DNA from: Dankookia rubra
GTDB taxonomy: Bacteria > Pseudomonadota > Alphaproteobacteria > Acetobacterales > Acetobacteraceae
Direction of reading: 5' to 3'
NCBI RefSeq assembly: GCF_004355005.1
Contig: NZ_SMSJ01000017.1
Location: forward strand, 48,865 to 112,864
DNA: 64,000 nucleotides
The position numbers and the translations under genes are program-made. The notes beneath the pieces were generated by a model that was not told where the DNA came from, searched no databases, and worked only from the letters and a program-made list of their open reading frames with translations. Shown here one piece after another: positions 1 through 8,240 of this stretch. Positions within the stretch are counted from its first letter, which is position 1; every line of letters begins with the position of its first letter.

Positions 1-599
1 TCGGCTCCGGCCTCGATGCAGCGCGGCGCGGTCCTGGCGGTCACGCCCCCATCGACCTGCAGCGCGATCTCCTGCCCGCCCTGGGCGGCATGCGCGTCGA
101 TCATCCGCCGCAGGACGGCGATCTTGCCGAGCTGGCCTTCGAGGAAGGACTGCCCACCGAAGCCCGGATTGACCGACATGACCAGGATCAGGTCGCAGAG
201 CTCGAGCACGTTCTCGATCGAGGCCACCGGCGTCGCCGGGTTCAGCACCACGCCGGACTTCTTTCCCAGGGACCGGATGGTCTGCAGCGTGCGGTGCAGG
301 TGCGGCCCGGCTTCGGGATGCACGCTGATCAGGTCGGCGCCGGCCTCGGCGAAGGCCTGCAGGTAGGGGTCGGCCGGGGCGATCATCAGGTGGACGTCGA
401 AGGGGATCGTGGCGTGCCTGCGCAGCGCCTTCACGATCACCGGGCCGAAGCTGATGTTCGGCACGAAATGCCCGTCCATGATGTCGAGATGCAGCCAATC
501 GGCGCCGGCGGCGGCGACGGCGCGTGTCTCCTCACCCAGCCGGGAGAAATCGGCGGCGAGCAGCGACGGGGCGACTCGGACAGGACGTGTCGGCATCAT
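1..599 (-). CDS. rpe: Ribulose-phosphate 3-epimerase, C-terminus cut by window edge
   Basis: Interconverts ribulose-5-phosphate and xylulose-5-phosphate in the pentose phosphate and Calvin pathways; cytosolic. The reverse strand reads in one frame from the start to the window edge with no stop. It carries the family's opening strand (APSLLAADFSRL), the metal-binding HLDIMDGHFVPNISFG loop, DVHLM, the HPE motif near residue 100, the MSVNPGFGGQSF phosphate-binding loop and the LQVDGG strand. About 199 codons are visible of a usual 220 or so, so only the last 20-odd residues are missing. Two consecutive ATG codons (599 and 596) are possible starts. There is no obvious partner in the window; the next gene is a divergon-style regulator read in the same direction. 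Confidence 0.95.
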   Translation of the reverse strand, partial: MMPTRPVRVAPSLLAADFSRLGEETRAVAAAGADWLHLDIMDGHFVPNISFGPVIVKALRRHATIPFDVHLMIAPADPYLQAFAEAGADLISVHPEAGPHLHRTLQTIRSLGKKSGVVLNPATPVASIENVLELCDLILVMSVNPGFGGQSFLEGQLGKIAVLRRMIDAHAAQGGQEIALQVDGGVTARTAPRCIEAGA

Positions 600-682
600 G
601 CAAGGTTCTAGCGGCCGGGCCGGAAGCGGGGCAAGGCGGCGCGGGCCGGCAATGACGCGGCGGTGATGCCGGAAGCGTGAGG

Positions 683-1414
683 TCAGAAGAACGAAGGATG
701 CACCGCGCGGATGCGGTCGAGCTCGGCGAAGGTATGCGAGAGGTGCAGCCGCAGCTCCCGCTCCGCCGCCTCCGGCGCGCGGGCGATGATCGCCTCGGCC
801 ACCGCCCCGTGCTCGGCGATGATCCGCTCGGCCTTGCCAGGGGCCGGCAGGTGCATCCGCCGGAGCCGGTCGAGATGGCCGCTGCGGCTGCGGATCAGCT
901 CGCGCAGGCCGGGCACGCCGGCCGCCGCGTGGAGCAGGCTGTGGAAGGCCTCGTCCGCCGTCGCCAGCCCCTCCTGGTCGCCCTGGGCATGCAGCTCGGC
1001 CATGCGGGCGATCTCGCCGCGCAGCCCCGCCGCCAGGGCCGGGGTCGGGGCCGCCGCCAGGCGGCGGACGATCTCCACCTCGATTGAGAGGCGGAGGAAG
1101 CTCGCCTCCCGCGCGCTGGCCAGGTCGATCCGCGCCACCCGCGTCGCCGAATGCGGGACGACGTCGATCAGTCCTTCCTCCTGCAGCCGGATCAGCGCTT
1201 CCCGCACCGGGGTCTGGCTGACTCCGAGCCGGGCCGCGAGCTCGGCGCGGGACAGGATGGTGCCGGGCGGCAAGGCCAGGGTGATGACCGCCTGCCGCAG
1301 CTGGCCATAGGCGATCTCGGCGGCCGACCGGCGCGGCCCGAGCGGCGCCAGGGCGGCGAGGCCGGCAGGATCGGCAGGGTCGAGAACGGAATCGGGCGGC
1401 GGCATGGGCCCCAT
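683..1414 (-). CDS. GntR family (FCD subfamily) transcriptional regulator
   Basis: DNA-binding regulator of 243 residues. The N-terminal winged helix lies at about residues 25-90, including SRAELAARLGVSQTPVREAL, the recognition-helix pattern of the FadR/GntR class. The C-terminal all-helical FCD ligand domain includes the EAFHSLLHAAAG and EHGAVAEAI metal-site histidine regions. It sits divergent from the catabolic cassette that starts at 1527, so it probably controls that cassette in response to a sugar acid or related carboxylate (inference from context). The start at 1414 (ATG) is chosen because upstream sequence in this frame lies inside the receptor gene on the other strand; an ATG at 1405 is an alternative. 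Confidence 0.9.
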   Translation of the reverse strand: MGPMPPPDSVLDPADPAGLAALAPLGPRRSAAEIAYGQLRQAVITLALPPGTILSRAELAARLGVSQTPVREALIRLQEEGLIDVVPHSATRVARIDLASAREASFLRLSIEVEIVRRLAAAPTPALAAGLRGEIARMAELHAQGDQEGLATADEAFHSLLHAAAGVPGLRELIRSRSGHLDRLRRMHLPAPGKAERIIAEHGAVAEAIIARAPEAAERELRLHLSHTFAELDRIRAVHPSFF

Positions 1415-1526
1415 CGGTAACAGGCGGGGTGGGGCTAAGCCAATATCTTGGCAAGCCTCCCGCATCTGATATATGGGATCGCAGAACCAAACAGCGCCGC
1501 CCGCCGGCGGCAGGAGGAAACCAGGA
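1415..1526. promoter_or_regulatory. Divergent promoter/operator region of the sugar-acid cassette
   Basis: This 112-base divergent gap holds an inverted repeat GCCAA-TATC-TTGGC at 1439-1452 and an AT-rich partial palindrome (ATCTGATATATGGGAT) around 1464-1479. Both are plausible binding sites for the adjacent GntR protein; FadR-type operators are short palindromes of this size. A strong ribosome binding site (AGGAGG, 1512-1517) precedes the receptor gene. The operator assignment is inference. Confidence 0.45.
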
Positions 1527-2495
1527 ATGTCCCGCGTGACGCGTCGCTTCGCCGCTGCCGCCCTGCTGTCCCTCGCCGCGCTGCCCGCCATGGCCCAGGC
1601 GCCCTGGCCGAACCAGCCGATCCGGCTGATCGTCCCCTTCTCGGCCGGCGTCTCCGACACCATCGCCCGGCTCGTCAGCACGGAGATGAGCAAGTCGATC
1701 GGCCAGCCGATCGTGGTCGAGAACCGCGCCGGCGCCGGCGGCAATATCGGCTCGGAGGCCTGCGCGCGGGCGACGCCGGACGGCCACACCTTCTGCCTCG
1801 GCACGATCAGCAGCCACGCCATCAACCCGGCGATCTACCCGAAGATGCCCTACGACGTGGCGCGCGACTTCGCCCCGGTGACGCAACTGGCCTCGCAGCC
1901 GAATGCGCTGGCGGTGTCGAACGACTTCCCGGCGAAGGACATCCCCGGCCTGGTGGCCTTCCTCAAGAAGAAGCCGGGCGACACGCCCTTCGGCACCTCG
2001 GGCGTCGGCACCTCCACCCACCTGGCGGGCACACTCTTCATGCAGCTGACCGGCACGGTGATCGAGCACGTGCCCTATCGCGGCAGCGGCCAGATCACCA
2101 CGGCGATGCTGACCGGCGAGCTGCCGATGACCTTCGACAACCTGTCCTCGGTCCTGCCCTTCGCCCGCGACGGCAAGCTGCGCATCCTCGGCGTCGGCAG
2201 CCTGCAGCGCAGCCCGGCGGCGCCCGAGATCCCGGCCGTGGCGGACAGCGTCCCGGGCTTCGAGAGCCTGTCCTGGCACGGCTTCTTCGCCCCGGCCAAG
2301 GTGCCGCCGGCGATCGTCGCCCGGCTGCACGACGAAGCCGTGGCGGCGCTGAAGTCGCCGATGGTGGCGCAGCGCTTCCAGGAGCTCGGCATCACCCCCG
2401 TGGGCAATACCCAGGCGGAGTTCGGCGCCTTCGTCGCGGCCGAGAGCGCCCGCTGGGGCGAGGTCGCCCGCCGCGCCCATATCCGCCTGGACTGA
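1527..2495 (+). CDS. TctC (Bug) family periplasmic solute receptor 1
   Basis: Periplasmic binding protein of the tripartite tricarboxylate transporter family, 322 residues. It has a signal peptide (basic MSRVTRR, hydrophobic core, AMA-QA cleavage). The mature protein starts with the family hallmark PWPNQPIRLIVPFSAG and continues with VVENRAGAGG, TVIEHVPYRGSGQ and the NTQAEFGAFVAAE region near the end. The ATG at 1527 is chosen because AGGAGG lies ten bases upstream and the signal peptide begins there. It leads a co-directional cassette of five genes and probably delivers or senses the cassette's carboxylate substrate. No TctA or TctB membrane subunits lie nearby, as is common for Bug proteins. 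Confidence 0.93.
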   Translation: MSRVTRRFAAAALLSLAALPAMAQAPWPNQPIRLIVPFSAGVSDTIARLVSTEMSKSIGQPIVVENRAGAGGNIGSEACARATPDGHTFCLGTISSHAINPAIYPKMPYDVARDFAPVTQLASQPNALAVSNDFPAKDIPGLVAFLKKKPGDTPFGTSGVGTSTHLAGTLFMQLTGTVIEHVPYRGSGQITTAMLTGELPMTFDNLSSVLPFARDGKLRILGVGSLQRSPAAPEIPAVADSVPGFESLSWHGFFAPAKVPPAIVARLHDEAVAALKSPMVAQRFQELGITPVGNTQAEFGAFVAAESARWGEVARRAHIRLD

Positions 2496-2499
2496 GCCC

Positions 2500-3468
2500 A
2501 TGGCCGCGAAGCCCCGCATCCTGGTGGCGCGCCGCGTGCCGGATGCCGTCGCCGCCCGCGCCGCCCGCGACTTCGACACGTTGCTGGCCGGGCATGACAT
2601 GAACACCGCCGAAGCGGTCGCCGCGGCGCGGGAGCATGGCGCGCAGGGCATCCTGACCGGGCCGAAGGTCAGGCTCGGCGCCGCCGAGCTGCCGGGGCTG
2701 CCGCCGGGACTGCGGATCATCGCCAATCCTTCCGCCGGCACCGACCACATGGATGTCGCCGCGGCGGTGGCGCATGGGCTGGTGGTGACCAATACGCCCG
2801 ACGTGCTGACCGACTGCACGGCCGACCTGGCGATGCTGCTGATCCTCGGCGCCTGCCGCCGCGCCTCCGAATACGACCGGATCATGCGGGCGGGCTGGAC
2901 CGAGCGCTACGGCATGCCGGACCTGCTGGGCCTGCGCCCGAGCGGACGGACGCTCGGGATCGTCGGCATGGGCCGGATCGGCCGCGCCGTGGCGCAGCGT
3001 GCCCGCGGCTTCGACATGCGCGTGCTCTACCACAACCGCACGCGGCTGCCGCCGGCGCTGGAAGCGGGAGCGGAATATGCCGGCAGCCTCGGGGCGCTGC
3101 TGCCGCGCTGCGACATCGTCTCGCTGCACCTGCCCGGCGCCGCCGGCGCCGAGGGCATGATGGACCGCGCCGCTTTTGCCCGCATGAAGCCGGGAGCCAT
3201 CTTCGTCAACACCGCCCGCGGCAGCCTGGTGGAGGAGGATGCGCTGGTCGAGGCGCTTCAATCCGGGCACCTCTTCGCCGCCGGCCTCGACGTCTACCGG
3301 AAGGAGCCCGGCGGCGACCCGCGTCTGGCGGCGCTGCCCAACGTCTTCCTCACCCCGCATGTCGCCAGCGCCACCGTCGAGACGCGGAACGCGATGGGCA
3401 TGCTGGCCCTTGACAACATCGCCGCGGTGCTGGCCGGAAGGCCGGCGCTCACCCCCGTCACGCTGTAA
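2500..3468 (+). CDS. D-isomer-specific 2-hydroxyacid dehydrogenase (glyoxylate/hydroxypyruvate reductase-like)
   Basis: NAD(P)-dependent oxidoreductase of 322 residues that interconverts a 2-oxo acid and a D-2-hydroxy acid. The Rossmann motif GMGRIG is at residues 156-161. The catalytic triad of the family is visible as Arg240 (NTARGSLV), Glu269 (KEPGGDP) and His287 (TPHVAS). The ATG is five bases after the upstream receptor stop, so the two are cotranscribed. In this cassette it could reduce glyoxylate, hydroxypyruvate or tartronate semialdehyde formed by the aldolase, or oxidise a hydroxy acid; the exact substrate cannot be read from sequence. Confidence 0.9.
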   Translation: MAAKPRILVARRVPDAVAARAARDFDTLLAGHDMNTAEAVAAAREHGAQGILTGPKVRLGAAELPGLPPGLRIIANPSAGTDHMDVAAAVAHGLVVTNTPDVLTDCTADLAMLLILGACRRASEYDRIMRAGWTERYGMPDLLGLRPSGRTLGIVGMGRIGRAVAQRARGFDMRVLYHNRTRLPPALEAGAEYAGSLGALLPRCDIVSLHLPGAAGAEGMMDRAAFARMKPGAIFVNTARGSLVEEDALVEALQSGHLFAAGLDVYRKEPGGDPRLAALPNVFLTPHVASATVETRNAMGMLALDNIAAVLAGRPALTPVTL

Positions 3469-3486
3469 TCACAAGAGGGATCGTCC

Positions 3487-5232
3487 ATGACCCAGATGCC
3501 GCCCCGCAAGCAGGCCGCGGACCTGCGCTCCGCCCGCTGGTTCGGCCCGGCCGACCTGCGCAGCTTCGGCCATCGCAGCCGCGCCATGCAGATGGGCTAT
3601 TCGCCGGAGGAATGGACCGGCAAGCCGGTCATCGCCATCGTCAATACCTGGTCCGACCTGAACCCCTGCCACACCCACCTGCGCCAGCGGGCCGAGGATG
3701 TGAAGCGCGGCATCCTGATGGCCGGCGGCTTCCCGGTCGAGCTGCCGGCGATCTCGGTCAGCGAGAGCTTCGTCAAGCCGACCACGATGATGTACCGCAA
3801 CATGCTGGCGATGGAGACGGAGGAGCTGCTGCGCTCCCACCCCGTCGACGGCGCGGTGCTGATGGGCGGCTGCGACAAGACGACGCCGGGCCTGCTGCTC
3901 GGCGCGACCAGCATGAACATCCCGGCGATCTTCGTGCCCGCCGGGCCGATGCTGCGCGGCAATTGGGGCGGCAAGACGCTGGGCTCCGGCTCGGATAGCT
4001 GGAAGTACTGGGACGAGCTGCGCGCGGGCAAGATCACGCAGCAGGACTGGCTGGGTGTGGAAGCCGGCATCGCCCGCAGCCACGGCACCTGCATGACCAT
4101 GGGCACCGCCAGCACGATGACGGCGATCGCCGAGGCCGTGGGCATGGTGCTGCCCGGCGGCTCCTCGGTCCCCGCCGCCGATGCCGGGCATATCCGGCTC
4201 TGCTCGGAAAGCGGCCGCCGGATCGTCGAGATGGTGTGGGAGGACCTGACGCCGCAGCGGATCCAGACCCGCCCGGCCTTCGAGAATGCCATCGCCGTCG
4301 CCATGGCGATGGGCTGCTCGACCAACGCCATCATCCACCTGATCGCCATGGCGCGCCGCGCCGGGCAGGATATCGGGCTCGAGGATTTCGAGCGCTACAG
4401 CCGCCGCGTCCCCGTCATCGGCAACGTCCGCCCGTCGGGCGACAAGTACCTGATGGAGGACTTCTTCTACGCCGGCGGCATCCGCGCACTGATGGGCAAC
4501 ATCACCGAGCACCTGCATCTCGATTGCGTCACCGTCACCGGCAAGACGCTCGGCGAGAACATCGAGGGCGCCCGCGTCTACAACGACGACGTCATCCGCA
4601 GCACGGCGAACCCGATCTACGGCGAGGGGTCGCTGGCGGTGCTGAAGGGCAACCTGGCGCCCGGTGGCTGCGTCATCAAGCCGGCGGCGATGGACCAGAA
4701 ATTCCTGAAGCACAGCGGCCCGGCCGTGGTCTTCGATGACTATCCCTCGATGAAGAAGGCGGTGGACGACGAGAGCTACGACTTCACCCCGGACAGCGTG
4801 CTGGTGCTGCGCAACGCGGGGCCGCAGGGCGGCCCGGGCATGCCGGAATGGGGCATGCTGCCAATGCCGAAGAAGCTGCTGAAGATGGGCCTGCGCGACA
4901 TGCTGCGGCTCTCGGATGCGCGGATGTCCGGCACCTCCTACGGCGCCTGCGTGCTGCACGTGGCGCCCGAGAGCTACATCGGCGGGCCGCTGGCCCTGCT
5001 GCGGACCGGCGACATCGTCACCCTCGATGTCGATGCGCGCTCGATCCGCATGGAGGTCCAGGACGAGGAGCTGGCCCGCCGTCGCGCCGAATGGGTGCCG
5101 CCGCCGCCGCGCTTCGAGCGCGGCTATGGCTGGGCCTTCACCAAGCATATTGAGCAGGCCGACCAGGGCTGCGACTTCGACTTCCTGCGCACCGATTTCG
5201 GCGCGCCCGTCCCCGAGCCGGTGATCTACTGA
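3487..5232 (+). CDS. IlvD/EDD family sugar-acid dehydratase
   Basis: Iron-sulfur dehydratase of 581 residues. The family converts aldonic acids such as arabonate, xylonate or gluconate to 2-keto-3-deoxy acids, or dihydroxy acids to 2-keto acids. The three cluster cysteines are visible: Cys61 (DLNPCHTHL), Cys129 (GGCDKTTPG) and Cys202 (HGTCMTMGTAS). PAADAGHIR and the C-terminal DARMSGTSYGACVLH match the family, the latter holding the active-site serine. Length and the NTWSDLNPC variant look more like pentonate dehydratases than biosynthetic IlvD. Context (GntR, TctC receptors, RraA-like aldolase) also supports catabolism rather than branched-chain amino acid synthesis. Confidence 0.9.
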   Translation: MTQMPPRKQAADLRSARWFGPADLRSFGHRSRAMQMGYSPEEWTGKPVIAIVNTWSDLNPCHTHLRQRAEDVKRGILMAGGFPVELPAISVSESFVKPTTMMYRNMLAMETEELLRSHPVDGAVLMGGCDKTTPGLLLGATSMNIPAIFVPAGPMLRGNWGGKTLGSGSDSWKYWDELRAGKITQQDWLGVEAGIARSHGTCMTMGTASTMTAIAEAVGMVLPGGSSVPAADAGHIRLCSESGRRIVEMVWEDLTPQRIQTRPAFENAIAVAMAMGCSTNAIIHLIAMARRAGQDIGLEDFERYSRRVPVIGNVRPSGDKYLMEDFFYAGGIRALMGNITEHLHLDCVTVTGKTLGENIEGARVYNDDVIRSTANPIYGEGSLAVLKGNLAPGGCVIKPAAMDQKFLKHSGPAVVFDDYPSMKKAVDDESYDFTPDSVLVLRNAGPQGGPGMPEWGMLPMPKKLLKMGLRDMLRLSDARMSGTSYGACVLHVAPESYIGGPLALLRTGDIVTLDVDARSIRMEVQDEELARRRAEWVPPPPRFERGYGWAFTKHIEQADQGCDFDFLRTDFGAPVPEPVIY

Positions 5233-5233
5233 C

Positions 5234-5950
5234 ATGACCCTTTCCGCCGAAACCCGCGCCAAGCTGATCCGGGTCAGCACCGCCACCCTTGCCACCGCGC
5301 TCTACAAGCGCGGCCTGCGCGGCCAGATGATCCAGGGCGCCCTGCCCCTGCACAGGCCGACCGAGAGCATGGTCGGCGAGGCCTACACGGTCCGCTACAT
5401 CCCGGCGCGGGAGGACCTGAACACCCTCGCCGTCTTCCGTGACCCCGCGCATCCGCAGCGCGTGGCGGTCGAGGAATGCCCGGCCGGCGCCGTGCTGGTC
5501 TTCGACAGCCGCAAGGACGCCCGCGCGGCGTCCGCCGGCGCGATCCTTGTCGGGCGCCTCAAGATGCGCGGCGTCGCCGGCGTGGTGACCGATGGCGGCT
5601 TCCGCGACAGCGCGGAGATCGCCGCCCTCGGCATCCCCGCCTTCCACACGCGCCCCTCGGCGCCCACCAACCTGACGCTGAACCAGGCGATCGGCATCAA
5701 CGAGCCGATCGCCTGCGGCGACGCGCCGGTCTTCCCGGGCGACGTGCTGGTCGGCGATTGCGACGGCGTCATCGTCATCCCCGCCGCACTCGCCGACGAG
5801 ATCGCGGCGGAAGCGACCGAGATGACGGCCTACGAGGATTTCGTCGCGGAGAAAGTGGCCGAGGGCCGCAGCATCCGCGGCCTCTATCCGGCCACCGACG
5901 AGCGCAATCTGGTCGAGTTCGCCGAATGGCGGAAAGCCAAGGGCCGCTGA
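5234..5950 (+). CDS. RraA-like / HMG-aldolase family protein
   Basis: Member of the RraA/4-hydroxy-4-methyl-2-oxoglutarate aldolase fold, 238 residues. These metal-dependent enzymes cleave 2-oxo-4-hydroxy acids to pyruvate plus an aldehyde or keto acid, or decarboxylate oxaloacetate. The substrate-binding Arg124-Asp125 pair lies in VVTDGGFRDS, and the conserved VGDCDGVIVIP strand follows. The gene begins one base after the dehydratase stop, indicating translational coupling. The simplest role is cleavage of the 2-keto-3-deoxy sugar acid made by the dehydratase (inference). It is unlikely to be the RNase E regulator, which is shorter and lies in a different context. Confidence 0.85.
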   Translation: MTLSAETRAKLIRVSTATLATALYKRGLRGQMIQGALPLHRPTESMVGEAYTVRYIPAREDLNTLAVFRDPAHPQRVAVEECPAGAVLVFDSRKDARAASAGAILVGRLKMRGVAGVVTDGGFRDSAEIAALGIPAFHTRPSAPTNLTLNQAIGINEPIACGDAPVFPGDVLVGDCDGVIVIPAALADEIAAEATEMTAYEDFVAEKVAEGRSIRGLYPATDERNLVEFAEWRKAKGR

Positions 5951-5976
5951 GGCAAGGCCGCCGGGAGGAAGCAACC

Positions 5977-6951
5977 ATGCACCGTCGCACCCTGCTGGGG
6001 GCCAGCGGCCTCCTCGCCATGCCTGCGCTCCGCGCGCGGGCACAGGCGGATTGGCCGGACAAGCCCGTCACCATCATCGTGCCCTTTGCCGCAGGATCGT
6101 CGTCCGACATCATCGGCCGGTCGATCGCGCAATACCTGCAGCAAACGACGGGCAAGCCCTTCGTCGTCGAGAACCGGCCGGGCGCGACGGGCGAGGTCGG
6201 CGCGCGGCAGGTGATCCGCTCGGCGCCCGACGGCGCGACGCTGATGCATGCGCCGATCAGCACCTGGGCGATCAACGTCGCGCTGCGGCCGAACCTCGGC
6301 TACGACCCGGTGGCGCAGCTGACCCGCATCACCCAAACCGTACGGACGCCGAACATCCTGGTTGTCAACCCGCAGGCGGTGCCGGTGGATGACCTGCCCG
6401 GGCTGGTCGCCTGGCTGAAGAAGAATGCCAGGACCGCGGCCTATCCGAGCAGCGGCGTCGGCTCCTCCGACCACCTGACCGGCGAGATGTTCAAGCTGGC
6501 GACCGGCACGGACATGGCCCATGTGCCCTATTCCGGCGGCGGTCCGGCGATGACCAGCCTTATCGCCGGCACCACGCAGGTCTCCTTCCAGAACCTCGGC
6601 GCGGTCATCCCACATATCCGCGACGGGCGGCTGAAGGCGATCCTGACCACTGCCGAGGCGCGCAGCCCGGTGCTGCCGGACGTCCCGACCGCGACCGAGG
6701 CCGGGCTGAAGGAGTTCGTGGTCTATTCCTGGCAGGGCTTCGGCGGTCCGCCCGGCATGGCACCGGCGCTGCTGCAGCGCGTCCATGCCGCGGCGGTCGA
6801 GGCGCTGCGCAGCCCGCAGGTGGCGCCGCGGCTGACCGATCTCGGCTTCGACATCGTCGCCAACAGCCCGGCCGAATTCGCCGCCTTCCAGCAGAAGGAG
6901 ATCGCCCGCTGGACCCAGGTGGTGAAGGCCGGGAACATCACCCCGGATTAA
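5977..6951 (+). CDS. TctC (Bug) family periplasmic solute receptor 2
   Basis: Second TctC-type receptor, 324 residues, closing the cassette 26 bases after the aldolase gene. The N-terminus MHRRTLLGASG with ALRARAQA is a Tat-like or Sec signal. The mature part begins DWPDKPVTIIVPFAAG and includes FVVENRPGATGEVGARQ, DMAHVPYSGGGPAMT and PAEFAAFQQKEIARW. A ribosome binding site GGGAGG at 5963-5968 supports the ATG at 5977. It is clearly diverged from the receptor at 1527, so the cassette may handle two ligands, or one protein may act as a sensor. Confidence 0.93.
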   Translation: MHRRTLLGASGLLAMPALRARAQADWPDKPVTIIVPFAAGSSSDIIGRSIAQYLQQTTGKPFVVENRPGATGEVGARQVIRSAPDGATLMHAPISTWAINVALRPNLGYDPVAQLTRITQTVRTPNILVVNPQAVPVDDLPGLVAWLKKNARTAAYPSSGVGSSDHLTGEMFKLATGTDMAHVPYSGGGPAMTSLIAGTTQVSFQNLGAVIPHIRDGRLKAILTTAEARSPVLPDVPTATEAGLKEFVVYSWQGFGGPPGMAPALLQRVHAAAVEALRSPQVAPRLTDLGFDIVANSPAEFAAFQQKEIARWTQVVKAGNITPD

Positions 6952-6957
6952 GGTCGG

Positions 6958-6978
6958 TGGCCGGCTTCGCGCCGGCCA
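6958..6978 (+). terminator. Hairpin after the catabolic cassette
   Basis: Perfect 8-base-pair stem TGGCCGGC / GCCGGCCA with a UUCGC loop, starting seven bases after the receptor stop codon. No U-tract follows, so termination would be weak or Rho-assisted. It lies between convergent genes. Confidence 0.6.
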
Positions 6979-6985
6979 TCGCGGC

Positions 6986-7816
6986 TCAGCTGAAGCCGGC
7001 GGTCTTCGACCCGTTCAGGATCACCCGGCTCCCCAGCACCCGGCGCAGCGCCCGCGACAGCACGCGCCGCTCGATGGCGCGGCTGTTGCGCACAAGGTCG
7101 TCCGGGCTGGCGCGGTGGGTGACGCGCTCGACGTCCTGGTCGGTGATCGGCCCCTCATCAAGTGCTGCGGCGACGTCGCGCGCCGTCGCGCCGATCAGTT
7201 TCACCCCACGCGCATGCGCCTGGTGATAGGTCTTCGCCCTCTTGAAGCCCGGCAGGAAGAAGTGGTGGATGCTGATGCACCGCCCCGCCAGCCCGTCCGA
7301 CAGCACCTGCATGTAGCGCGCCAGGACGGCGATTTTGGTCCGCGTTTCCCGCACCGGTGCCCAGACCGCCGCCTCCTGATCCATCCTCATGGTGCGGGTG
7401 ACCGGCAGGCGGTGGAAGCGAGTGACGTTGCGGTCGAGATGCGCGAGGCCTCGCGCGGGTGGTTGGACACGATCTCGACCAGCACCATCGGCAGCTCGCC
7501 GATTCGCCAGCGGCGGAGGATATCGTCCATACGGTGGTCGAACTTCGACCCCAGCACCGTCTCCACCGATTGCCCAGCGTCCAATCCATCCGGAAGCGTT
7601 CGGCGATCGGCGGCAGTTCGGCTTGCAGCGCCGCTTCGTCGGCCGGATGGTCGAACAGGATGCGGGCGAAGAAGCGCCGCGGCTTCGGGTCGTCGTATTG
7701 CTGCGCTCGGCGATGTTCGCTCCCGCCTCGAACAGGAAGGTCGAGACCGCGGCGACGATGCCCGGCCGGTTCGAGCAGGAGAACGTCAGGACATGCTGGA
7801 TCGCCGGGATGGTTAG
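6986..7816 (-). pseudogene. purU: Decayed formyltetrahydrofolate deformylase (purU)
   Basis: Intact PurU hydrolyses 10-formyl-THF to THF and formate. On the reverse strand the whole protein can be followed, but in several frames. An ACT-domain start (HVLTFSCSNRPGIVAAVST, VSTFLFEAGANIAE) shifts frame near 7705 where one G is missing (GAGCGCAGC). RRFFARILFDHPADEAALQ to MDWTLGNR shifts near 7570. SVETVLGSKFDHRMDDILRR to HPREASRIS shifts near 7425-7435. The intact C-terminus follows (IAVLARYMQVLSD, HHFFLPGFK, GATARDVAAALDEGPI). There is also no start codon: the expected ATG position before TIPAIQHV reads CTA at 7814-7816. The last 134-residue piece is open but lacks the ACT domain and most of the folate domain. 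It ends four bases from the DUF3297 stop, as a former operon partner would. Confidence 0.9.
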
Positions 7817-7820
7817 GCGC

Positions 7821-8075
7821 TCAGGCCGCCGGCGGCTCGGGCTCGCGCAGGTAGGGCTCGACCGGCCCCTGCAGCTTCATCGTGATAGGCTTGCCACGGC
7901 GGTCCACAGACTTGCCGACGGACAGCCGCACCCAGCCCTCGCTGACGCAGTATTCCTCGACATTGGTCTTCTCGACGCCCTTGAAGCGGATGCCCACGCC
8001 GCGGGCCAGCAACTCCTCGTTGTAAAAGGGGCTGGCCGGATCGGTGGACAGGCGGTCTGGCAGGGTATCGGTCAT
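7821..8075 (-). CDS. DUF3297 family protein
   Basis: Small soluble protein of 84 residues matching the DUF3297 family of proteobacteria by its whole pattern: MTDTLPDRLSTDPASPFYN, RGVGIRFKGVEKTNVEEYCV, SEGWVRLSVGKSVDRRGKP, ITMKLQGPVEPY. No biochemical role is known to me. The ATG at 8075 is chosen because the family begins M-(S/T)-D-x-L-P-D-R-L. It is transcribed divergently from the catalase and lies directly upstream of the decayed purU. Confidence 0.88.
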   Translation of the reverse strand: MTDTLPDRLSTDPASPFYNEELLARGVGIRFKGVEKTNVEEYCVSEGWVRLSVGKSVDRRGKPITMKLQGPVEPYLREPEPPAA

Positions 8076-8240
8076 GGGACAACTCACTGGGCGGACGGGC
8101 GAAGGCAAGCGTCCTAGCCATCCCGCGGCGGAAAGTCATCCCCAGCCGTCAACCTGGGCTCGCCCGTGGCGTTATGGCCGCGAACCGGATCGGCACTTGC
8201 TGCCGCACAGGATCCGGTCCCCCCACCGGAGACGCCCTGC

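Noticed and set aside
3469-5295. 608-codon minus-strand frame opposite the IlvD/EDD dehydratase
   Set aside because: Antisense shadow; the plus-strand protein has all three cluster cysteines in context.
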